Shown in pieces: positions 45,401 through 53,797 of a stretch of 64,000 bases of DNA (position 1 is the stretch's first letter; every line of letters begins with the position of its first letter). The notes below the pieces were generated by a model, which saw only the letters and a list, made by a program, of their open reading frames with translations, ran no database searches and was not told the DNA's origin. Position numbers and translations under genes: made by a program. Origin of the DNA: Thalassotalea nanhaiensis (lineage in GTDB: Bacteria > Pseudomonadota > Gammaproteobacteria > Enterobacterales > Alteromonadaceae); NCBI RefSeq assembly GCF_031583575.1, contig NZ_CP134146.1, positions 186,001 to 250,000 on the forward strand. Direction: 5' to 3'.

Positions 45401-45927
45401 GTACCAAAAAAGATACTGAAAACGATAAGTACCAAGGTCACAATAAAGGTGGTACTGATCCCTGTTTGATAGTTACCGGTGAGTAAATCAAAGCTGTTTC
45501 CAATCGCTCGTAACTGTAAAGCGATATAGGGAATTGTGCCGATCAGGGCAATGATAGCGACAGTCGCAGCCACTTTGGGTGAGCGATCATATCGACAGGC
45601 AATAAAATCGGCAATAGAGGTTAAGTTTTGCTGTTTTATGATTTGTAGAATGCGCAGTAGCATTGGCCAGGCGAGTAGCAAACAAAGAATTGAGCCGATA
45701 TAAATTGGCGCTATCCAGGCACCTGTTGTCGCTGCCTGACCAACGGTGCCATAAAAAGCCCAAGTGGTACAACTTGCTCCTAAAGATAAGCTATAAATCC
45801 AGGGCTTACTAAACCACTGCTTTTTAGCCTTATTTTGCCCCCAGTAAGCGACGACAAACAGTAATGCTAAGTACGCTATAGAAATAAGGGTAATTAACCA
45901 CGCGTCTAAAGATAGCCAAACTAACAA
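42484..45927 (-). CDS. SSF-PAS-hybrid sensor histidine kinase, CrbS-like
   Basis: 1147 aa. Residues about 1-500 form a sodium/solute-symporter (SSF, PutP-like) domain with about 13 membrane segments. Then come a linker, a PAS domain (about 640-750), a coiled coil, HisKA with the phospho-His in ASHDLMQPFNAL, HATPase (NAVHYCG, DNGPGIP, GLGLGLAI) and a C-terminal receiver (LLIDNDSLT, Asp in VLGDYHLDD, Lys in LRKPV). This is the CrbS layout, coupling transport or binding of a carboxylate to signalling. It starts at TTG 45927 with GGGGA 8 nt upstream; no ATG is near. Confidence 0.88.
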   Translation of the reverse strand: MLVWLSLDAWLITLISIAYLALLFVVAYWGQNKAKKQWFSKPWIYSLSLGASCTTWAFYGTVGQAATTGAWIAPIYIGSILCLLLAWPMLLRILQIIKQQNLTSIADFIACRYDRSPKVAATVAIIALIGTIPYIALQLRAIGNSFDLLTGNYQTGISTTFIVTLVLIVFSIFFGTRQLAASKQNQGLVLAIAFSSIVKLFALTAVGIFATFFIFNGFEDLFNQHSQMQSNAEIVNGSSIYLSISQAVLGAITIFILPQQFHLMMIENHTERQLKSGRWLFSGYLILINLFVLPIALAGQITFPGGSVDADTYVLTIPLFYQQAWLGGVVYIGGLAAATSMVIVSAIVLSTMISTEVINPITLRFRLFNSKQTEQLSGLIINQRRFAIATILLLAFAFERSINQQNHLAAIGLLSFVLLSQVAPATIGALYWRKATTKAALISLIVGSTVWLYTLLLPTIFPESNWVNHGPLSIDWLKPTALFGLSFLDSTSHGVFYTLILNIISYISISMVTHRSVGEKLQAEVFVNKSQSQFERNLSTDDLYNLLQRFINKSAAQNLSQYRSNNPGLNNEDLVEYTRLQLSGVLGSASTSMVMKAASSRQEMPLEDVVSIVDEASQMFEFNRELLQSGVENIEQGISVVDADMRLVAWNNRYIELLEYPQHVIKAGMPVEQLLQLSIDKGVIVGNEAEQLIKTRLEHMRSGSSHHFQRVMPSGIVLEIRGQAMPGGGFVSTFADITAHIEAEKALQQANQTLEKRVENRTAELLNAKAEAEAANSSKTRFLAAASHDLMQPFNALTLFTSMLKKKVQGDELRLLANQIGDSLNVVETLLSDLVEISRLDSSPQKLSESNFAIDELLTPLKNEFSALAEQANINFNYQPCSGFVKSDKRMLRRILQNFLSNAVHYCGQREGVKSRILLGVRRRTHHLSIEVWDNGPGIPTDKQQSIFEEFERLEQNRDIPGLGLGLAISKRMAVMLGIIITVKSVVGKGTGFIIDLPKAEADEDLMPDHNIIAIDSSPKSFNGTSVLLIDNDSLTLSAMSSLLTDWGCQVITARDEISMFSQLEESSIIPQLVLGDYHLDDNANGVDLIAKLFKQQQWQIPCVICSADPSEQVRQHTSDAQFYFLRKPVKELALKRLMKQLIFAID

Positions 45928-46024
45928 AGGTAATTTCCCCGAAATAACATGTGTGCCATCGATTTTTATCGATGATTATAATTTTTATAAGCAGAATAAC
46001 ACGTCAGTACTTTACGAGTAGTGC

Positions 46025-46036
46025 ACTAAGGTAGTA
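46025..46036 (+). promoter_or_regulatory. Candidate regulator site ACTAAGGTAGTA
   Basis: Lies between the divergent kinase and MFS genes. A 10-of-12 match occurs on the minus strand at 51489-51500, upstream of the 3-hydroxybutyrate dehydrogenase gene. It may be a CrbR-like binding site. Confidence 0.35.
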
Positions 46037-46101
46037 CTTATTTCTATCGAGTCTTAAGGTACTCTGAACAGTAATTATTCTTTATTTTGAAATTAGCATA
46101 T

Positions 46102-47286
46102 ATGCAAATTAGTAACAAATATATCGTCGAAGGCATTGTTTTTATTAGCTATGTTTTATTTGCTATGGCTTGGGTAGGTGGAACTGCCAGTATGAGCCAA
46201 ATTATGCAGGCAATGCAGGTAGATAGTTTTGCTTCAGCGAGTTTTATCAGTGGTTCAGTAACCTTGGCAAAAATTGTCGGCACATTTATGGCTGCTTGGC
46301 TAGCGAGTAAATTAGGCATTAAATACGCATTTTTTATGGCATGCATCTTAACGGCTGTTGGTATCATTACTCCCTTTGCCGGTAATTATGAAGTTTTATT
46401 AGCAAGTCGGTTCTTAATGGGCTTGGGCGGGGCGTTAATGATAGTGTACTTTAACCCCATCGTAATGAATTGGTTTGATGCCCAGCAACGGCCAACCGTA
46501 AATGGTATAAATGCGGTCGCGTTTAATGTAGGTACCGCAATTATTTTGTGGACTATGCTGGATATTAACGAGGTGACTGGAGGATGGCAAAACAGCTTAT
46601 TAATATTCTCTATTGCCAGTTTAGTGCTAGCAATAACTTGGTTGTTTGTGCATTTTGAACCTACAAAAAGTTCAACTCCGGCGAGTACTGAAGATACTCA
46701 ACAAGCCGATGCTCATTATACGTATGTTGATGGCCTTAAGGATAAATTTAACTGGGCTTATGCATTTACTTATTCAGGTTTATTAGCCTTTTATATTTGT
46801 TTGTTTACCTTTTATCCGAAGGCAGGCATCAGTCAAAGTAAATGGGTGATTGGCTTTGGTATTGTCGGTACATTAGCAGGTATTATTTACAGTAAAAAAT
46901 TCCCGAATAGAGTGCCTGTCATTCGTTGGTCTGGTTTAATTATGGTGATCACTATTATTGGGCTGTCGTTTAGTACGTCAGAATTTGTGCAAACATTATC
47001 AGCAATTACCTTAGGCTTTTTTATTTTCTTCCCTGTTACAGCCTTAGTCACCTTACCGCATGAGTTACCAAAAATGACTCCGCAGAAAATTACCGTGGTC
47101 TTTAGTTTATTTTGGTCGATTAGCTATTTATTCTCGACCATAGTGTTATGGATATTTGGTAAAATGGTCGACGCCAATAATGGCGATTTTACTGTCGCAT
47201 TCATACTTATTACGTTGATCAGTAGTACGTTTTTCATTGGGAGTTTTTTCTTACCTGAAACCAATCAACCTAAGGAAACAGCATAA
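46102..47286 (+). CDS. MFS transporter
   Basis: 394 aa from ATG 46102 (an in-frame TTG at 46087 is less likely). Twelve predicted membrane segments; the first pair is followed by GSVTLAKIVGTF and a loop SKLGIKYAFF. It resembles the CynX/NimT and OxlT-like anion transporters more than sugar carriers. Its stop overlaps the next start (TAATG), so it forms an operon with an esterase, which suggests import of an ester or a small hydroxy acid. Confidence 0.84.
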   Translation: MQISNKYIVEGIVFISYVLFAMAWVGGTASMSQIMQAMQVDSFASASFISGSVTLAKIVGTFMAAWLASKLGIKYAFFMACILTAVGIITPFAGNYEVLLASRFLMGLGGALMIVYFNPIVMNWFDAQQRPTVNGINAVAFNVGTAIILWTMLDINEVTGGWQNSLLIFSIASLVLAITWLFVHFEPTKSSTPASTEDTQQADAHYTYVDGLKDKFNWAYAFTYSGLLAFYICLFTFYPKAGISQSKWVIGFGIVGTLAGIIYSKKFPNRVPVIRWSGLIMVITIIGLSFSTSEFVQTLSAITLGFFIFFPVTALVTLPHELPKMTPQKITVVFSLFWSISYLFSTIVLWIFGKMVDANNGDFTVAFILITLISSTFFIGSFFLPETNQPKETA

Positions 47287-48230
47287 TGAGAGGAGTGGTC
47301 TCGCCTAAACTGGAGGATTTTCTAGAACAAGTAAATGCCGCAATTGCTGAAGCAAAAGCTAACAATGTTACTTTTACGCCTATCCAAACTCGGATCAATT
47401 TAAATAATTTATCCGCGTTTATTCCATCAGGTCCACAACTTGCTCAGGTGAAAACTGAGCATTTACATGCGCAAGACCGAGATATTCCGGTAACAATATA
47501 CAACCCTGCACCAGAGCAAGAATTACCCGTACTTATTCATTACCATGGTGGTGGGCATATGTGCGGCAGCGTAGACTTGTATGATCCTATTAGCCGAAAT
47601 TTAGCAAGCATGTGCCAATGTATTGTTATTTGTGTTGAATATCGCCTAGCGCCTGAACACCCTTACCCTGCTGGCATTGATGATTGCCAACAAGTTCTTA
47701 TTCGCTATAAAGAATTATTAAAGGGTATGTCTTACAGTGATCAAGTCTATATTATTGGCGATAGTGCCGGTGGTGCTATCTGCACCACATTAGCTCAGCA
47801 AAGCTTAACCAATGCAGATATAAAAATTGATAAACAAATATTAATTTATCCCAGTGTCGATTACACCATGACTAGCCAGTCTATGCAGGAAAATGGTCAT
47901 GGTTTTTTACTCGAACAAGATAAGATTACGTGGTATTTCGAACAATACTTTCAAGAAAATTGTAATAACCATGAGTTTGTCAAAGCGGCATCACCTTTAC
48001 ATGGCAGTTTTAACAACTTTATGCCGTCCACATTACTGTTCACTGGTGGTTGTGATCCGCTAAAAGATGAAGGAATTGCGTATGGTAAAGCTCTCGAAAA
48101 TGCAGGTGTTGCGGTTGAATATGTGCATTTTGAAGGCATGATACATGCCTATATGTTATTGCATTCTTTAGTCGCAGAGGAATGCCAGAAAACTTACCAG
48201 TCGATAGCCAAATTTTTATCCACATCATAA
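47286..48230 (+). CDS. HSL-family alpha/beta hydrolase (esterase)
   Basis: 314 aa, no signal peptide, cytoplasmic. Oxyanion motif HGGGHMCG (about residue 82), nucleophile Ser in GDSAGG (about 160), Asp in GGCDPLKDEG (about 257) and His in MIHAYML (about 287). Hormone-sensitive-lipase family enzymes prefer short acyl esters. Coupled by a 1-bp overlap to the MFS transporter, so it may split imported short esters such as hydroxybutyrate dimers; this is inference. Confidence 0.88.
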   Translation: MRGVVSPKLEDFLEQVNAAIAEAKANNVTFTPIQTRINLNNLSAFIPSGPQLAQVKTEHLHAQDRDIPVTIYNPAPEQELPVLIHYHGGGHMCGSVDLYDPISRNLASMCQCIVICVEYRLAPEHPYPAGIDDCQQVLIRYKELLKGMSYSDQVYIIGDSAGGAICTTLAQQSLTNADIKIDKQILIYPSVDYTMTSQSMQENGHGFLLEQDKITWYFEQYFQENCNNHEFVKAASPLHGSFNNFMPSTLLFTGGCDPLKDEGIAYGKALENAGVAVEYVHFEGMIHAYMLLHSLVAEECQKTYQSIAKFLSTS

Positions 48231-48369
48231 TAGTACTTAAATGTTATATAGATTTGTTGCTTTACTTGCCTAGCCTAATCTGAATTTCTTTCTATACTTT
48301 ATTAACATTTATTACAAACTTGTCGGTTCCTTACAGGGCTACCAAGCCATTTAAAAATAAAGATAGTAT

Positions 48370-48927
48370 ATGAACAGGTTTATCCAATTAGTGTCGATTC
48401 CAATTTTAACCCTTTTATTATCCAGTAAAGCTTTTGCAAATGATCAGCACCAAATCAGCTATGGCAACGTGAAGTCGGTATTAATTACTACTGCCGATTC
48501 TGACATATTACAAAATACGATCATTGGCGGCGCGTTAGGAATGGCGATTGGTAATAACACCCAGGCAACTTTAGACGGTGCTGCAGCTGGGTTTGTTATC
48601 ACGTCTCTGATGGAGGGCGATAGAAGAGTATTTTTATACACAATAGAAGTAAATGAAGATATTAAGAAAATAGCCATGGAAGAGGGAGGCATTGGTGAAG
48701 GTAGATGTGTTGCTATCGAAACTGATAATGACCATACAAACGTAAGGGCGGTATCTTCTACTTTTTGCCTGCAAACAGATCATAAAGCTCTATCTGCTGA
48801 TGAAGTGATTGAGCAACAGCAAGCCCAAGCTCGACAATGTAAAGAGGCGAGAAAATCAGTGCTATCGGCAACTACAGATGCTGAAATTGATCATGCTATG
48901 GTAAAAGTGCGTGCTCTTTGTGAATAA
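48370..48927 (+). CDS. Exported protein with a glycine-zipper-like segment
   Basis: 185 aa. Signal peptide ends KAFA-NDQ. Residues about 54-78 (IIGGALGMAIGNN ... DGAAAGFVI) have the GxxxG spacing of glycine-zipper envelope proteins. A later domain has two Cys (GRCVAI, TFCLQ) and a third pair near the end (RQCKEA, RALCE). No family function known to me. Periplasmic or outer-membrane location is likely. Confidence 0.6.
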   Translation: MNRFIQLVSIPILTLLLSSKAFANDQHQISYGNVKSVLITTADSDILQNTIIGGALGMAIGNNTQATLDGAAAGFVITSLMEGDRRVFLYTIEVNEDIKKIAMEEGGIGEGRCVAIETDNDHTNVRAVSSTFCLQTDHKALSADEVIEQQQAQARQCKEARKSVLSATTDAEIDHAMVKVRALCE

Positions 48928-48980
48928 ACTTTAAATTATTTTACGCACAAGACTACCGCTTTAAAATTACAGGGAACATT

Positions 48981-49427
48981 ATGAAAAACTTATTTAAATC
49001 TATTGGCTTATTGCTGTTATCTATATCTTTACTTGCTTGTACTGGCACGGTTAGCTCCGTTGATAGCAAAGGAGAAGGCGCGGGGCATGTATACGTTATT
49101 TCAGAAGTGATTGCTAAGCGACTGATGATGGCGGCAATGAAATCAGAATTTAATCCGCAAGACATTAAGGAATTATCGTCACCTAAATTAGGTTATGGTT
49201 CAAAAGTGCAGTGGGGGGTAGATCAAGACACCATAGAGCTAACTGCGTTATTGGCACAAGGTACAGACAGTGCTGGAGAAACTGTGCAAGGTTATGTATT
49301 TTCAGCGGAACATTCTGGTACAGCACCAGCGGCTGGAAGCCCAACGATTGATCGATTACTTGCACATATTGTGAAAGATGCAGAAACATTAGGTAGCACG
49401 GCTAAATTCACAAAATTAATCGACTAA
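48981..49427 (+). CDS. Putative lipoprotein
   Basis: 148 aa with a lipoprotein signal (lipobox LLAC, Cys20). The remainder is soluble, with no recognised domain. It lies 1 bp before the next gene, so the two are probably co-transcribed. AGGGAA precedes the ATG. Confidence 0.65.
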   Translation: MKNLFKSIGLLLLSISLLACTGTVSSVDSKGEGAGHVYVISEVIAKRLMMAAMKSEFNPQDIKELSSPKLGYGSKVQWGVDQDTIELTALLAQGTDSAGETVQGYVFSAEHSGTAPAAGSPTIDRLLAHIVKDAETLGSTAKFTKLID

Positions 49428-49428
49428 A

Positions 49429-50553
49429 TTGAAAAAATTCATTGGGGCAATCAGTACGCCGCTTGCTTCTATTTTTGGCAGTGGCTTTTTAGTCATAGTG
49501 CCAATATTGGCAGGCGCGGTAGCATTCTACTCTGTTTATGCAATGTTCGTAGTCTGTATACTCGCGTTTATAGTGGGTGAAGTGATTCGCTATAACATCA
49601 AATATGTAGAGCCTAGTTTAGTTAACGCACCCGCTAAATCGACATTTCTTTTTCAACGAGTATCAGATCTCGCCTTAGTGCTGGCATACATCATTTCAGT
49701 GTGTTTGTACTTACACATTTTGTCGGCATTTGTATTAACCGCAATTGGTTATGATAGCCACTTAAATGAAGACATATTAACCACACTAATCGTTATTTGT
49801 ATCACTTTGATTGGATTGATCAAAGGGTTGAAACCATTAGAAAAACTTGAAACTTGGGCACTGTATGTAACATTATTGGTTATTGTTGTTTTGTGTGTAG
49901 CCTTGGCTGATTTTGACCTTTCTATTTGGCAACAGCAGTCTTCTTTTACCATGCCCACTTGGGTCGAACAGTCTACTTGGCAGGTGCTAACTATTCTTGC
50001 CGGTACATTAATTGTGGTGCAAGGATTTGAAACCAGTCGCTATTTAGGGCAGGAATACGATGCCAGTTTACGGATAAAAACGTCTCGTTGGTCTCAAATC
50101 ATATCTACACTGGTGTATATATGCTTTGTCGCCTTGGCTTTGCCTGTCGTTCATACTTTAAATGGTCAGTATAATGATCACAGTTTAATCGACTTAATTG
50201 CTACGGTATCAGTACTGTTGGTTACACCTTTGGTGTTAGCTGCTGCATTGAGTCAATTTTCTGCCGCTGTTGCCGACACTCTTGCTGCCTCTGGCAGTAT
50301 GGCTGAAATGAGTAAGGGAGTTTTAACACAGGCACATGGCTATATATTAGTCGGCATTGGTGCTATTGCATTAACTTGGTCGGTAGATACATTTGAAGTG
50401 ATTGCATTGGCATCTCGTTCTTTTGCTTTGTATTATTTTATTCAGTGCCTTGTTGCACTTTCTGTGGCGAGTAACCGTTACTGGAAATTAGCATTAGTTG
50501 TTCTGTCTGCTATTTTACTGTTTATCAGCTTGTTTGCTAAACCGGTAGGATAA
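49429..50553 (+). CDS. APC-superfamily-like membrane transporter
   Basis: 374 aa with about ten to eleven membrane segments. The first segment carries STPLASIFGSGFLVIVP, similar to the glycine-rich first helix of amino-acid/polyamine permeases, and VQGFETSRYLGQEY resembles the APC TM6 region. It starts at TTG 49429, one base after the lipoprotein stop; the next Met would remove the first helix, so TTG is favoured. Substrate unknown. Confidence 0.68.
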   Translation: MKKFIGAISTPLASIFGSGFLVIVPILAGAVAFYSVYAMFVVCILAFIVGEVIRYNIKYVEPSLVNAPAKSTFLFQRVSDLALVLAYIISVCLYLHILSAFVLTAIGYDSHLNEDILTTLIVICITLIGLIKGLKPLEKLETWALYVTLLVIVVLCVALADFDLSIWQQQSSFTMPTWVEQSTWQVLTILAGTLIVVQGFETSRYLGQEYDASLRIKTSRWSQIISTLVYICFVALALPVVHTLNGQYNDHSLIDLIATVSVLLVTPLVLAAALSQFSAAVADTLAASGSMAEMSKGVLTQAHGYILVGIGAIALTWSVDTFEVIALASRSFALYYFIQCLVALSVASNRYWKLALVVLSAILLFISLFAKPVG

Positions 50554-50641
50554 ACTAAACATCTGTTATTGAGTTATTGCGATTGTTTATTACTCAACCC
50601 GGTTCAACATCATTTGATTAACTCTTTAACATAAGAAATGA

Positions 50642-51427
50642 TTACTGAGCTGTCCAGGCGCCATCAATAGGTATTGATGAGCCAGTAATCGTACGGGCAG
50701 TATTACTGCATAAAAACAAAACTAATTCACCTACTTGCAATGGGTCAGTCATTTCCGGCAGTGCTTGTTTGGCAGTGATTAGTTTATGTTTTGCCTGTTC
50801 TACGGTTAATTTGTCATTACCAGCCATGGCATTTATTTGTTTGTTTATAAGAGGCGTGTCTACCCAACCAGGACAAATCGCATTAACAGTAATGCCATGT
50901 TCAGCACACTCTAATGCAGCTACCTTGGTTAACCCAATAATACCGTGCTTGGCAGCGCAATAAGCTGATTTATTAACTGAGGCAACTAAGCCATGCACGG
51001 AAGCAATGTTAACGATTCGGCCCCAGCGCTGCTCTCGCATTTTAGGTATAGATTTTTGCATGGTGTGAAACGCTGCGCTGAGATTGATTGCAACAATATC
51101 ATTCCATTTATTCGTTGGGTACGTCTCAATACTTTCGGTGTGCTGTATGCCGGCATTGTTGATCAGAATATCAATTGTTCCCATCTTCTCAATGGCTTTA
51201 TCCATAAAGGCAATTAACGCTGACTCATTTCTTAAGTCGGTATTATCAAATAGGGTTTCAATGCCATAATTTTGTTCAAATTGCTTGGCTAATTTATTAC
51301 CCTCATCATCGCTAGCTAAGCCATGCAATACTAGGTTTACGCCCTGTTCAGCAAGTACATGAGCCGTTGCTAATCCAATACCACTTGTGGAGCCGGTTAT
51401 TAATGAAACTTTGCCTGTTAACGTCAT
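50642..51427 (-). CDS. bdhA: 3-hydroxybutyrate dehydrogenase (SDR)
   Basis: 261 aa from ATG 51427. Short-chain dehydrogenase with the NAD-binding GSTSGIGLAT, NNAG, catalytic Ser in NIASVHG and Tyr-x3-Lys in YCAAK. VHGLVASVNKSAY and PGWVDTPLI are characteristic of D-3-hydroxybutyrate dehydrogenase, which oxidises 3-hydroxybutyrate to acetoacetate. It fits as the last step of a hydroxybutyrate oligomer pathway formed with the esterases and receptor upstream. Confidence 0.88.
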   Translation of the reverse strand: MTLTGKVSLITGSTSGIGLATAHVLAEQGVNLVLHGLASDDEGNKLAKQFEQNYGIETLFDNTDLRNESALIAFMDKAIEKMGTIDILINNAGIQHTESIETYPTNKWNDIVAINLSAAFHTMQKSIPKMREQRWGRIVNIASVHGLVASVNKSAYCAAKHGIIGLTKVAALECAEHGITVNAICPGWVDTPLINKQINAMAGNDKLTVEQAKHKLITAKQALPEMTDPLQVGELVLFLCSNTARTITGSSIPIDGAWTAQ

Positions 51428-51585
51428 CAATTTTTACCTTATTAAAATAAATAAGGTAAATTTTAACTAATAACTCACAAAAGGTATTTAGCACCTTAGT
51501 ACCACTAATAATTGACTGTTGTTTGGGGTAGAAAATGGGCAGTCAATAGTTAGTGTAGCGTTTACTTTACATGGAAAAATAACTG

Positions 51586-52032
51586 TTATAGCGGCGCATT
51601 ATCAAGCTTACTTAACAACTTAAGTAAGCTTTCCTTTTCTTTTTTTGTGAGATTAGCTGTGACTTGCTGTTCATGTTTTAATGCAATAGGCACAAGCTTT
51701 TGGTATATATCAACACCTTGTGCTGACAAGGATAATTCATGACTGCGTTGATCGTTGTCGTCTAAGTGTTTAATTATTAAGTCTTTTTCAATCAATCTTT
51801 TCACCGCTCGCGATACGGCTACTTTATCCATGGCTATGCGGTTTGTGATGCCTACAGCCGAAAGTTTAGTTTCTTCACCAAGCGCCGCTAAAATACGCCA
51901 CTCCTGCACGCTAATGCCATATTGTTTGCTATATTTAACTGCTAACGACTGGGAAATACGGTTGGCTAAGGCAGACAAGCGATAAGGTAAAAATTGTTGT
52001 AAAGATAAAGTGCCATCATTTGCTGAGGTCAT
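51586..52032 (-). CDS. MarR-family regulator of the tyrosine operon
   Basis: 148 aa winged-helix repressor: LSAVGITNRIAMDKVAVSRAVK forms the recognition helix region, with a DDNDQRSHELSLS wing. AGG precedes the start. Divergent from hppD, with a long palindrome in the 118-bp gap, so it likely controls both directions and may sense a tyrosine-pathway intermediate. Confidence 0.85.
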   Translation of the reverse strand: MTSANDGTLSLQQFLPYRLSALANRISQSLAVKYSKQYGISVQEWRILAALGEETKLSAVGITNRIAMDKVAVSRAVKRLIEKDLIIKHLDDNDQRSHELSLSAQGVDIYQKLVPIALKHEQQVTANLTKKEKESLLKLLSKLDNAPL

Positions 52033-52051
52033 AATACCTGCCTTGATTGTA

Positions 52052-52094
52052 ATTAGTTACGGATGCAACTAAAATAGTTTCATCTGTAACTAAT
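52052..52094. promoter_or_regulatory. MarR operator: 20-bp arms inverted around AAA
   Basis: Arms 52052-52071 and 52075-52094 are inverted copies agreeing at 18 of 20 positions (ATTAGTTAC.GATG.AACTA). Each arm holds its own TAGTT-N8-AACTA palindrome, so two MarR dimers could bind side by side. Confidence 0.75.
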
Positions 52095-52150
52095 CATAAC
52101 ATATAAATAAATACGAGCAACGCAAGGGTGCTTGTAGTAGCGGAGAGAAC

Positions 52151-53227
52151 ATGACTGATTTATTTGAAAACCCAATGGGCCTAGACGGCTTTGAATTTGT
52201 TGAATTTACTGCACCAGCGCGTGGCATTTTAGAGCCTGTATTTGAATCTATGGGTTTCACCCTGGTTGCCAAGCACAAATCAAAGCAAGTTGAATTATGG
52301 CGCCAAGGCGACATTAACTTAATCAGTAACTATGAGCCAAAGAGCCATGCAGATTACTATGCCCAAGAGCATGGTCCGTCAGCGTGTGGTATGGCATTTC
52401 GTGTTAAAGATGCTAAAGCAGCATACGCTCGTGCTATAGAACAAGGCGCACAACCTGTTGAAGTAACAACGGGTCCAATGGAATTACGTTTACCTGCAAT
52501 TAAAGGTATTGGTGGCGCTACTTTATATCTAATCGATAGATATGAAGGTACAAACACTATTTATGATATTGATTTTGACTGGATTGAAGGTGTTGACCGT
52601 CATCCTGAAGGTTGTGGTTTCCACACGTTAGATCACTTAACTCATAACGTTTACCGTGGTCGTATGGCTTACTGGGCTGAATACTACGAGAACTTATTCA
52701 ACTTCCGTGAAATCCGTTACTTCGATATCAAAGGTGAATACACAGGCTTAACATCGAAAGCGATGACAGCACCTGATGGAAAAATTCGTATTCCATTAAA
52801 CGAAGAAGCTGGTGGCGGTGGCCAAATTGAAGAATACCTAATGAAGTACAACGGTGAAGGTATTCAGCACATTGCATTTGCGTGTGATGACATTGTTGCT
52901 TGTTGGGACAAACTTAAAGCGCAAGGCATTAAGTTTATGACAGCTCCTCCAGGTACTTACTATGATATGTTGGAAGACCGTCTTCCAGGTCATGGTGAAC
53001 CAATCGATCAGTTACAACCACGCGGCATCTTAGTCGATGGTACAACTGGCGACGGTAAGCCACGTTTATTATTACAAATTTTCTCTGATACTTTACTAGG
53101 ACCAGTTTTCTTCGAGTTTATTCAACGTAAAGAAGATGAAGGTTTTGGTGAAGGTAACTTTAAAGCATTATTTGAATCAATTGAACGCGATCAAATTGAA
53201 CGTGGTGTAATTGGTAAAGACGCGTAA
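52151..53227 (+). CDS. hppD: 4-hydroxyphenylpyruvate dioxygenase
   Basis: 358 aa, the usual length. Converts 4-hydroxyphenylpyruvate to homogentisate. Two VOC modules; the iron ligands are His in LDHLTHNV, His in GIQHIAF and Glu in [15 protein letters not shown] and the C-terminal [11 protein letters not shown] are signature sequences. First gene of a three-gene operon under MarR control. Confidence 0.95.
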   Translation: MTDLFENPMGLDGFEFVEFTAPARGILEPVFESMGFTLVAKHKSKQVELWRQGDINLISNYEPKSHADYYAQEHGPSACGMAFRVKDAKAAYARAIEQGAQPVEVTTGPMELRLPAIKGIGGATLYLIDRYEGTNTIYDIDFDWIEGVDRHPEGCGFHTLDHLTHNVYRGRMAYWAEYYENLFNFREIRYFDIKGEYTGLTSKAMTAPDGKIRIPLNEEAGGGGQIEEYLMKYNGEGIQHIAFACDDIVACWDKLKAQGIKFMTAPPGTYYDMLEDRLPGHGEPIDQLQPRGILVDGTTGDGKPRLLLQIFSDTLLGPVFFEFIQRKEDEGFGEGNFKALFESIERDQIERGVIGKDA

Positions 53228-53236
53228 GAGGTAGTT

Positions 53237-53797
53237 ATGGCTATTAAACGTATTCATCATGTAGCGTATCGCTGCAATGATGCCAAAGAAACGGTAGAAT
53301 TTTACCGTGATATGTTAGGCATGGATTTTCAATTGGCAATTGCTGAAAATGAAGTACCATCAACTAAGGCACCAGACCCATACATGCATGTGTTTTTAGA
53401 TGCAGGTCAGGGCAATGTATTGGCGTTCTTTGAATTACCGAACTCTCCTAAAATGGGGCGTGATGTTAATACTCCTGAATGGGTACAGCATATTGCCTTT
53501 GAAGTAGAATCGATGGATGAGTTATTAGCAACTAAAACAAAGTTGGAAGACGCAGGTATTGAAGTACTGGGTCCGGTTAACCATACTATCTTTAAATCAA
53601 TTTACTTTTTTGATCCAAATGGTCATCGTATGGAGCTTGCCGCACAAACGGCTAAACCAGGTATGATGTCAGAATTAAAACGTGTTGCACCTGCCATGTT
53701 AGATGAATGGGCAATAACTAAAAAAGCACCAAATCATGCGGCATGGCTGCACAATGGTGCTGACTTTGATGAAAAAAGTTTTCTAGGTGATAAATAA
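53237..53797 (+). CDS. VOC-family (glyoxalase-like) protein of the tyrosine operon
   Basis: 186 aa, one VOC domain of two beta-alpha-beta modules: IHHVAYRCNDAKETVEFYRD at the start, FFELP, QHIAFEV and FFDPNGHRMELA. His and Glu in these places form the usual metal site. A C-terminal extension (DEWAITKKAPNHAAWLHNG) is unlike glyoxalase I. GAGGT precedes the ATG 9 bp after hppD, and the stop overlaps the next start (TAATG). Exact reaction unknown. Confidence 0.8.
   Translation: MAIKRIHHVAYRCNDAKETVEFYRDMLGMDFQLAIAENEVPSTKAPDPYMHVFLDAGQGNVLAFFELPNSPKMGRDVNTPEWVQHIAFEVESMDELLATKTKLEDAGIEVLGPVNHTIFKSIYFFDPNGHRMELAAQTAKPGMMSELKRVAPAMLDEWAITKKAPNHAAWLHNGADFDEKSFLGDK

Noticed and set aside
53237-53797. 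The VOC protein as the missing homogentisate dioxygenase
   Set aside because: Homogentisate dioxygenase has a cupin fold and about 430 residues; a 186-aa VOC protein is not a homologue, so no such name is given.
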